64,000 nt of DNA from positions 682,001 through 746,000 of the forward strand of contig NC_064218.1 of the NCBI RefSeq assembly GCF_023101765.2, read 5' to 3'. Source of the DNA: Spodoptera frugiperda (lineage: Eukaryota > Arthropoda > Insecta > Lepidoptera > Noctuidae). The notes under the pieces are model-generated. The model searched no databases. It was not told the DNA's origin and saw only the letters and a program-made list of their open reading frames with translations. Both the position numbers and the translations under genes were made by a program. Shown here piece after piece: positions 57,324 through 64,000 of the stretch. Each line of letters begins with the position of its first letter. The first letter of the stretch is position 1.

Positions 57324-58221
57324 AAAAGGAATAGTGTTGGTCATTCTCTCCTGTCCACTTGACGCTCCATTTCATCAAAAAAATTATGCGTAATAAACAA
57401 TATAATTATGCAAAAAGTAGTCAAAAGTTAATATAGTAGTTAAGTATTGATAATGACTACAAAACTACATATTTAAATTGTCGTTATATATTTCAATTTC
57501 CAGTGAAATTAAATTGAACTCAAGACACCATTTTTGTGTTTACGGCATCCCTGAATAGACTGACAAGATAGATTTCCAAATTACTAAGAAACGATAGAGG
57601 AAAATGGAGTAGAAGCAACAAAGTTTAAGAGCCAAAAATCTTTAACATGTATTGTGTCACGTACATTTCTAGCAAGAAAACACGTGTGCATGTCACCTGT
57701 TTCGTACCCCGTCATTAAACACATCACTCACACTAAAAACAAATTAAATGCATATAAACGATCGTTAAATGAAATCATCGCAACCCATCAAAATACACGA
57801 AAAAGAAATTCACCAAAAATACAGCATGTAATAATATATTTGACAGAGTCGGATGTTAACCCACCCTGTACACATAATAAGTGTCTGTCTGTCAGTCATC
57901 AAACGATTTCTCAGAAACGTAACACGACAAAGGGATTGTCACTTTGTGCCGAATTCGGTTTTATGGACAATAAATTATATGAGAGCCGAAATTGCCAAGT
58001 TGTGAAAGAATTAAATATAATTGTTGGCTTTACTTATTGTGTAGCTTAAAACAAATTGGACTAACTGTACTTTTACGTCACGAAAATGACGTTATAAAAA
58101 AGAAATGTTTTTATAGGTATGTGTGTAGGTACCTTATTTTAAGGTTGGCTGGGTTTGATGTGTGTGAGTGACATAGGCCGCCTTCTGTTTTGTGTCCTGA
58201 AGTTTTTATTATATAAAAATA
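57324..58221. other. AT-rich DNA without recognised gene
   Basis: A 131-codon frame at 57654-58049 (plus) opens on GTG, has no domain and AT-driven composition, and is treated as chance. Nothing else supported. Confidence 0.45.
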
Positions 58222-58371
58222 CTAGCTTCTGCCAGTGACTCCACCCATCCTATGTTGTATTGCAGACCATAATTTACCCCTGTTTCAAATTTCATGCCGA
58301 TCACTTCTGCCATTTGGACGTGATTGAATAACAAACATACATAAACGTTCGTAATTATAATATTAGTAAGA
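58222..58371 (-). mobile_element. Short non-autonomous Helitron (Lep1-like)
   Basis: On the minus strand it starts TCTTACTAATATTATAATTA after A and ends TCACTGGCAGAAGCTAG before T. The body has CAAATGGCAGAAGTGATCGG and ATGAAATTTGAAACAGGG. 150 bp, same family as 9327-9480, with both termini intact although the subterminal stem is weak. Confidence 0.78.
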
Positions 58372-58384
58372 TTAGTTGCTTCAT

Positions 58385-58465
58385 TCGCGCTGGCCAATCA
58401 GAGCGTCCAATGCGCTTTCGCTTTGTTTTCGTTCAACGTAAAGTAAACTCGTACTAAGGGTACTA
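58385..58465 (+). repeat. GC-rich palindromic repeat, copy 3
   Basis: GCGCTGGCCAATCAGAGCGT, AATGCGCTTTCGCTTTG and GTAAAGTAAACTCGTACTAA match the right-hand half of the repeat at 7618. Confidence 0.6.
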
Positions 58466-58723
58466 GTTAAAAGCGACAAGCGCATTTTCAATATCAAAAT
58501 AAAATAACCAAACAACCTTTTTGTTCAAAATCCATTTACACACACAATACAGAAATGTTGTCAAGAACGTAACGAACCCGATACCGACCGCTGCAAAGTA
58601 AACCGAGTATCGTGACGAATCGCAGAATGTTAAATAATTATAACTAAACGCGGCGCTTTTGATGTTTAAATTATATTTTGGTTTATTGCCCGTAAACGGT
58701 TGTTTCGTGTTGGTTTCCTGCAT
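58463..58723 (-). CDS. Candidate small membrane protein or exon, 86 codons
   Basis: From an ATG in good context (AACAATGC, 58723) the minus strand reads MQETNTKQPFTGNKPKYNLN, then a strongly hydrophobic segment YFAAVGIGFVTFLTTFLYCV flanked by CDSSRYSV and CKWILNKK, which looks like one membrane helix with a positive cytosolic flank. The frame is open upstream to 58882, but there it lies in a family B repeat (58813-58921). Codon use with several CpG-containing codons (GCGGTCGGTATCGGG) is more coding-like than elsewhere. A splice acceptor-like TTTACTTTGCAG inside the frame offers an alternative exon model. Family unknown; could be chance. Confidence 0.27.
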   Translation of the reverse strand: MQETNTKQPFTGNKPKYNLNIKSAAFSYNYLTFCDSSRYSVYFAAVGIGFVTFLTTFLYCVCKWILNKKVVWLFYFDIENALVAFN

Positions 58724-58812
58724 TGTTATCAGTAATTTGACTAACTGTTCCGACTCCTGCAGTAGTCGCCAATAAAAAGATGTGATTGCTAAATAAGTGA
58801 ATATTATTTTAA

Positions 58813-58921
58813 AAGGCCGGCAACACACCTTTAGTGCCTCTGGTGTTGCGGGTGTCCGTGGGCGGCGCTGCTCGCTTACCATCAGGTGACCCGTCTGCTC
58901 CTTCGCCCCCTATTCCATAAT
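58813..58921 (+). mobile_element. Family B repeat, 3' half sub-type
   Basis: AAAGGCCGGCAACACACCTT, GGTGTTGCGGGTGTCCGTGG, CTTACCATCAGGTGACCCGT and CCCCCTATTCCATAATATAA. Short sub-type, well conserved. Confidence 0.85.
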
Positions 58922-59179
58922 ATAAGGAAATGTGTGGCCATGAGGTTATTTGCGAAAGGTTAATAACACACTAATGATTGAATATTTAGTTAATGGACGT
59001 TAGTGATGATGTTTCTAAATATAAATATCTTATGGGAGTCATTAGTCAAATTGTGTGCTGAAAATTAATACTTAATGCACAAGTACTTTTATAAGTCGTT
59101 TTGTCCGATCAAGTTTGGTTATTGTTATTTTTCTCTCGTTTTAGACAAATTCTCAAAGCTTTTTAAGCATGTTCTGATT
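58922..59179. other. AT-rich DNA without recognised gene
   Basis: No supported feature. Confidence 0.5.
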
Positions 59180-59416
59180 GAGTGAGTGATACCACGGCCT
59201 CACAGAAAACGGACGTGAAACAACGCTTGCGTTGTATTTTGTTGTGTGAGTGATAGGTTTCCTAATCTCAGATTCCCCAACAACCCTTAAATTCCTAACC
59301 CCCAAAAGACCGGCAACGCACTTGTAACGCCTCGGGTGTTTCAGGCGGACGGCAGCGATTGCTTACCATCAGGTGATCCATCAATCTGCTCGTTTATTGG
59401 CTTATTCCATAAATAA
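59180..59416 (+). mobile_element. Family B repeat, lacking only the 5' end
   Basis: GAGTGATACCACGGCCTCAC, GAAACAACGCTTGCGTTGTA, CAACAACCCTTAAATTCC, AAAAGACCGGCAACGCACTT and TGCTTACCATCAGGTGATCC lead to CTTATTCCATAAATAAG. The TGTGGGAGAGCC head is missing. Confidence 0.86.
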
Positions 59417-59810
59417 GAAAAGTTGGTATTTTATTATATTTCCCTACGCAAGAGACCCCTAAATAGTCCTTCTTAGTACACAATTACATCTTCAATTGAC
59501 ACTCACACGCAATGTGCAGTTTTAAGTTATCTGGCCCAAATCGCAGGGAAATTTCCCTTTGACTCACATCATCATAAAATATCTGAATCACATGGTTTCC
59601 GTGCCTTCACTGTAGTTAGAAGCTGAAGCGGAACTAAACAGTATTTACTGGCAGTGGCTGGATGTTATGTTATGACGCAGCATATCAACGTGAGAGCGTT
59701 TGCGTATCATCAGTGTTTATAATATGATAGATCTCTTTCCTTAACATAGGTTTACGTATTGTTGAAACAATACTTACCGCCGTACTTAAGAGACGTTTAA
59801 TGGTTAACTT
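59417..59810. other. AT-rich DNA without recognised gene
   Basis: No supported feature. Confidence 0.5.
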
Positions 59811-59932
59811 AACAGGTTACCGGAGCTCCGGCTCAAAGCAGGAGAAGGAACGGGGTTGTTTATAGTGAGTAAGAGCCTGTAAGTCCCTTCCGCCTCCCCC
59901 AAGGTGGGAGAAATCATTCCTCAAAAAAAAAA
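59811..59932 (+). mobile_element. Family A SINE-like repeat, copy 6 (GTTACC sub-type)
   Basis: AACAGGTTACCGGAGCTCCG, GCAGGAGAAGGAACGGGG, AGTAAGAGCCTG and an A-rich end. It has the sub-type head AACGGGTTACC/AACAGGTTACC seen at 60666 and 61596 instead of CTAGCGGGTTTACC. Confidence 0.8.
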
Positions 59933-60074
59933 GACTCATTTAATCATTAAAAGTCTCTGAGTGTGGTAGTTAACTATTTCAAGTATTTTTTAGTCTCGCT
60001 AAAGGTACAAATAAAAACAATATATTTTTATGGTAACAAAACAGATGACTGACTAACAGACAACAATGACAATA
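59933..60074. other. Spacer between repeats
   Basis: No feature seen. Confidence 0.5.
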
Positions 60075-60275
60075 ATGGTGCAGTGACTGGGCAACCGGCT
60101 GACTGCCACGCAACGTATAGCGGGTTCGATTCCCGCAAGGAGCAACTGTTTGTGTGATCCAAAATATTGTTGTTTCGGGTCTGACACACCTGACACCTCA
60201 TGTATATTTGAACTTGTATGTTTGTAAAAGGTCCTACGACACAGGAGAAAACCCTATTGTGGGGTGAAGTTAAAA
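60075..60275 (+). mobile_element. tRNA-derived SINE (family D), near full length
   Basis: Head ATGGTGCAGTGACTGGGCAA with CCGGCTGACTGCCACGCAAC, box B GGGTTCGATTCC, CGCAAGGAGCAACTGTTTGT, TTGTTGTTTCGGGTCTGAC, TTGAACTTGTATGTTTGTAA and CACAGGAGAAAACCCTATTG. Best copy of family D here. The open frame across it on the minus strand (60028-60411) is repeat-derived. Confidence 0.8.
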
Positions 60276-60665
60276 AAAGGGCCGATAAACATACTACGTA
60301 TAGTGCAACTACAATGAGATGACGAAGATGAAAGAGGAAAATGATCAATAAAAACTGTGAGAATATGAAATTAAACGCAATTATCAGCGAGTATGTAATT
60401 ACACGGTACACTGCCTCCGTTTAGTCACTACACATACGGTTAGAATTCCCCCAGTTTTTCAGAATAAGGAAAACTGAAGTTTGAATTTCTCAGAAAATTA
60501 TCGCGTGGTGCAGTCTACCTACGGACTGTTTGACTGTTATCTGTATTAAGATGAACTCGTTTAGTTAGAAACTCATTGCATGTTCTTTGAATCCTTAATG
60601 ATGTATGAACTTAGGTTTCCTGGATTCTCATTATTAGTCTAAATGTGCTTTGTGGATCAGATAGG
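60276..60665. other. AT-rich DNA without recognised gene
   Basis: No supported feature. Confidence 0.5.
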
Positions 60666-60803
60666 ATCCGGAGCTGAGAATGACGTAACGGGTTACCGGA
60701 GCTCCGGCTCAAAACAAGACTATCAATAGATGGTTTTAATCAGGATGAGTCTGACACTCTCTCTCGTCTCACCCAAGTCGGGGGAAATGACATTGGATTA
60801 CCC
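60666..60803 (+). mobile_element. Family A SINE-like repeat, copy 7 (GTTACC sub-type)
   Basis: GGAGCTGAGAATGACGTAAC, GGGTTACCGGAGCTCCGGCT, then a diverged middle, GAGTCTGACACTCTCTCTCG and CCCAAGTCGGGGGAAATG. Diverged, no duplication seen. Confidence 0.8.
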
Positions 60804-61449
60804 AGTCGCCGCATCGTGTATCGCGGAATGCTGCTCATGAATATTAGCCTCTAGAATAGCATGAAACTAGTCGAGTTCCTCGTCAAACAGTTACGTGAGT
60901 AAGTCGAAAAACATAATAATTAAAAAAGAACATTAATAAATAATTTATTTGATTCGAATATTCGCGAAGGATTAATCGGCAGCATACTGACTAATCGGTT
61001 TTAAAATAAATCTAGGGGGTTTTTATAAACTGCAATCTTATTTCTTTGTAAAACCAGCCATGATAAAATGCAAGTCTTTAGCGACTAAAGCGATAATTTT
61101 ATCATTTAACCTCTAGACATTAACTGAGATCGTAAAAACTGGTAGCAAAACGATAACTCTGCTAAATACTGTGTTATGAACACTTTATTTAATTACTTCA
61201 TAATAATATAGAGATTGTTTACAATTCAATTAATAATTACCTACACACAGCGGTGGTTGCTATTGTTTCACGTAAATAGATGATCCTTCGTAGTGCGTAT
61301 AAGTTTTGTTGAAATGTCAACCGATCTTATATGGCTATGGCAATACGTACGGCGTAAAAAATGAGTCATTTTGTGGTTGATGTTATTCGATTTGTTTGTA
61401 AACAATCTATGTTATTGGTATTAAAAATCATCTTTAAAATGTTATCCTA
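60804..61449. other. AT-rich DNA without recognised gene
   Basis: No supported feature. Confidence 0.5.
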
Positions 61450-61757
61450 ACTACCTATTCTATCAGGAGCTGCGGACTACCTTGTGGGGGTTTACAGGTT
61501 TACTGGTGTTTCGGCTGGAAAAGCAGGAGTAGGAACGGAGTCCTTTCTAGTCAGTAAGAGTCTGACACTGCCTCGCCCAAGGCGAGAGAAAACATTCCGG
61601 AGCTGCAGATAACGTAACAGGTTACCGGGACTCCGGCTCGAAAAGCAGGAGTAGGAACGGGGTGGTATTTAGTCAGTAAGAGTCTGACACTCCCCCTCCC
61701 GCCTCACCCAAGAAATTATTGGGTGATTTTCTTCCTCAAAAACACTACTTATTCTAT
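61450..61757 (+). mobile_element. Family A tandem dimer with target duplication (copies 8 and 9)
   Basis: Two head-to-tail family A units (about 61464-61595 and 61596-61743) abut directly: the first ends GGCGAGAGAAAACATTC and the second begins CGGAGCTGCAGATAACG. The pair, not each unit, is flanked by ACTACCTATTCTAT (61450-61463) and ACTACTTATTCTAT (61744-61757), 13 of 14 identical. The units belong to different sub-types (CTACC head and GTTACC head). Confidence 0.85.
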
Positions 61758-62231
61758 GGGAAGTATAGTAGAACCTTGGGCTAAGCAAAGCAGCGGGTAA
61801 TCGCTAACTTTTGGTATCAATGCAAGGATATAAGATGAGCAAAGTAACGCCATCTATCGGTCGTCTCCGACAACAGCATTTTATGTAAATAATTGCGATT
61901 TAAACATAATAACGAGCACGGAAAGTAAACACCAGTCGACCTCGGGTTATCGAACCCGTAGTACTACGGACACCTACCGCGCACATACACTAATATAAAT
62001 ATCGTTGTACTTTATACGCATGTATTTATTTTTATATTTTTTCATAGTAAACAGATTGCGGTCACTCACTTGTATGTTGGTGTAGTCGTGGTCTAAATTG
62101 TTAGGAGATAAATAACTATTTTTCTTCACGCGCTTTCGCTCATGTAAAGGACAATTGATAAAGAATAAAAAATACGAAATAGGTACTTAACCAATTTTAA
62201 GACACAAAATCATACCTTAGACAGAACCGTT
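61758..62231. other. AT-rich DNA without recognised gene
   Basis: No supported gene. Contains a short palindromic CGGGTTATCGAACCCG (about 61943-61958), common in retroelement remnants. Confidence 0.45.
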
Positions 62232-62388
62232 CTGGAGCTGTCGACTATCTAGCGGGTTTACCGGGGCTCTAGCTCAAAGAACAGGAGTAAGAACGAGTCG
62301 GTTTTTAGTCAGTAAGAATCTGAAACTCCCTCTCGTCTCGCCCAAGGCGAGAGAAGTAAATGGAAGATTGTCCCCCCTTAAAAAAAGA
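62232..62388 (+). mobile_element. Family A SINE-like repeat, copy 10
   Basis: CTGGAGCTGTCGACTATCTA, GCGGGTTTACCGGGGCTCT, TTTTTAGTCAGTAAGAATCT, hairpin CTCTCGTCTCGCCCAAGGCG and a CCCCCCTTAAAAAAAG end. Full length. Confidence 0.87.
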
Positions 62389-63106
62389 GATCGCTCTGTT
62401 GTGACGAGCAAGACCATGTAAGGGTCTCGACTTTCGAGAACGATTTCCGGGTTAGGTTAAACTATGTATTAGGACAAACTGGTGAAAAAGTGTTACCATT
62501 AGATAATATTGTCCACCTTTACCTACACGCGCGTTCACTTAATTGTTACTTATTAAACAGTAAAATAATAACATAATAAGTTAGTTTTTACATAGATAAC
62601 AGAATAAACAACACGTGTGGCCTACCTATACGTACCTATATTATTGAACCCATAACAGGAGTTATGCCTACATAGCAGACACATGAGGATGCGTCATTTA
62701 TTAACTGCGAGAAATTGAGATTTCCACGCATTTTGTTATGTTATATGTTGTGGAACTGTTTGATTAAGTTCAAGGTTTTAATTTAAGTAAAGGTGATTGC
62801 TAATTGCAGTACAAAATAAACAAGCAAATATTTTGTATTCTTCATTATTTGGGAAGGAATTTTGAAAATGTGTTTATTTTTCGCGGATTTTGAAAGAATT
62901 GTGATATCGCGATCATAAAGACCACCAGATCGGTCAGTTGGAAGAGAATATCTATATCCAGTATGCAGTGACTCTCTGTTTTTACTGGAACCTTCCCTTT
63001 CAAGGAACTAAGCTGTTATATGAGTCCAAATTTCAACCATCTTAGAATTATTTTCGTGAGTGATTTGTTTGTTTGAGAGAAAACTGAATTCAAAAAAGAT
63101 ATCTTT
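62389..63106. other. AT-rich DNA without recognised gene
   Basis: No supported feature. Confidence 0.5.
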
Positions 63107-63215
63107 TTTATGGAATAGGTGGCAAACACAGCGCCGCCCATGGACGTGGATGGATATCTAACCATAACCATAACCATACGCCCATGGACACCCGCATCAC
63201 CAGAAGAGCTCTTTT
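63107..63215 (-). mobile_element. Family B 3' half with internal tandem expansion
   Basis: Reverse copy: TTTTTATGGAATAGGTGGCA, CAGCGCCGCCCATGGAC, then an insertion, then CGCCCATGGACACCCGCATC and ACCAGAAGAGC. The CGCCCATGGAC word is doubled around a segment containing three ACCATA units (63161-63178). Confidence 0.72.
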
Positions 63216-64000
63216 CTTAAATATCTCCAAATTATCTCCTGAAAAATAAAGAATAACAAGAGATTAGACCCATTCAATGGAAACAATTGACCACTTCGAG
63301 AATAACGTAACAATTTGACGTGAACAAATTAATTCAACACATTATATGTAAATTATTTACTTTCACGACTAATAAACAAATAGAATTTTCCTTCCACTTG
63401 ACCTCGTGGTGATCACCTGACAATCATACGAGCTGCGCACGCGCCTGTTGCGTTCTTACGCTAGACAGTGGGTGCAATTATAACTAAAGACAGACATAAT
63501 TACACTCCTCATTCTATTTAACCAGGTGAAATAAAATTAATATTTTTAATAGTTATTTAGTTTTTCCTAGAATTGCGTACAATTTACCCTAAACGTTTGA
63601 TGTATCGCTTGCGGTTAAACCTATCAACGTAAACATTGTGAATCATTTAATAATATATTTTATTTATTATTCACTAAAAGTTTGTTTGTTCCTCTATGTT
63701 TTGATCTACGTTTTAATGGAAGGTGTATTGACTAAGGAAGCAATTTAAGTTCTAAATATATTTTTAATATGAAACACGTGTTGTAAAGAGCTTGTTTTTA
63801 GGATAATGCTTCTTGTTTATAGGTATGAGCTGGCTTCGGTGATGGAACAAGGATTCTAATAACTATGAAGTTGTAATAACATAAAAGTTTGTAGCTGTGG
63901 TTTAGGGATAACGTGAGAAATATATATGTAACATCCCGAATTACGATACTGACTCAACACTACCCACAACACGAAAACCCCCGAACTGGTTTTTTCAACA
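63216..64000. other. AT-rich DNA without recognised gene
   Basis: No supported feature to the end of the window. Confidence 0.5.

Noticed and set aside
57654..58049. 131-codon plus-strand gene
   Set aside because: Starts at GTG, has AT-driven composition, no domain, no Kozak context and no splice support.
60028..60411. 127-codon minus-strand gene with hydrophobic N-terminus
   Set aside because: Most of the frame crosses the family D SINE (60075-60275), so the openness is repeat-derived.
1..64000. CRISPR array, bacterial operon, prophage or toxin-antitoxin system
   Set aside because: There are no regularly spaced direct repeats, no ribosome-binding-site-linked gene chains and no prokaryotic genes; repeat types and base composition are those of an insect genome.

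Overview
This 64 kb window looks like lepidopteran (moth) chromosomal DNA, probably noctuid-like. It is AT-rich, has no bacterial operon structure, and is full of short repeats I recognise as typical of moth genomes: tRNA-derived SINEs, short non-autonomous Helitrons of the Lep1 kind (5' TC, 3' CTAG next to a host T), 5'-truncated LINE tails, and two abundant GC-rich interspersed families. The taxon comes from recall of repeat style and no search was run. I found no complete protein-coding gene, no intact tRNA or rRNA gene and no CRISPR array. The window is best read as an intergenic or intronic stretch.

Layout. 1-7 kb: mostly unrecognised AT-rich DNA, two copies of repeat family A, one LINE 3' tail, and a frameshifted protein-coding fossil (6459-6930, minus). 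7-9.5 kb: a dense patch of Helitron-like repeats and two tRNA-SINEs. 9.5-26 kb: sparse, with SINE D, family A and family B copies, a 203-bp Helitron inserted into an older LINE fragment (19.2-19.6 kb), a CpG-rich patch (20.9-21.1 kb), a reverse-transcriptase C-terminal fossil (23.9 kb) and a second Helitron (25 kb). 26.7-30.1 kb: two nearly identical truncated LINE-derived units, one of them inside a SINE, plus a second member of the same unknown protein family seen at 6.5 kb. 32.6-36.5 kb: the most structured part, with a truncated SINE flanked by a 16-bp target duplication and a three-level nest (SINE, a 1757-bp DNA transposon, a LINE tail) in which the transposon carries transposase fragments in inverted duplication. 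37-58 kb: long sparse stretches with a few repeats, GC-rich patches, a perfect cruciform and several weak exon candidates. 58-64 kb: renewed repeat density, with five family A copies in 2.6 kb including a tandem dimer.

What works together: the repeats date one another. SINEs are interrupted by a LINE-derived unit and by a DNA transposon, and a LINE fragment is interrupted by a Helitron. Uninterrupted paralogues in the same window serve as empty-site references. No undescribed functional system is evident. The best leads are the unknown protein family with two decayed members, the inverted-duplicated transposon, and the mobility evidence for family A.
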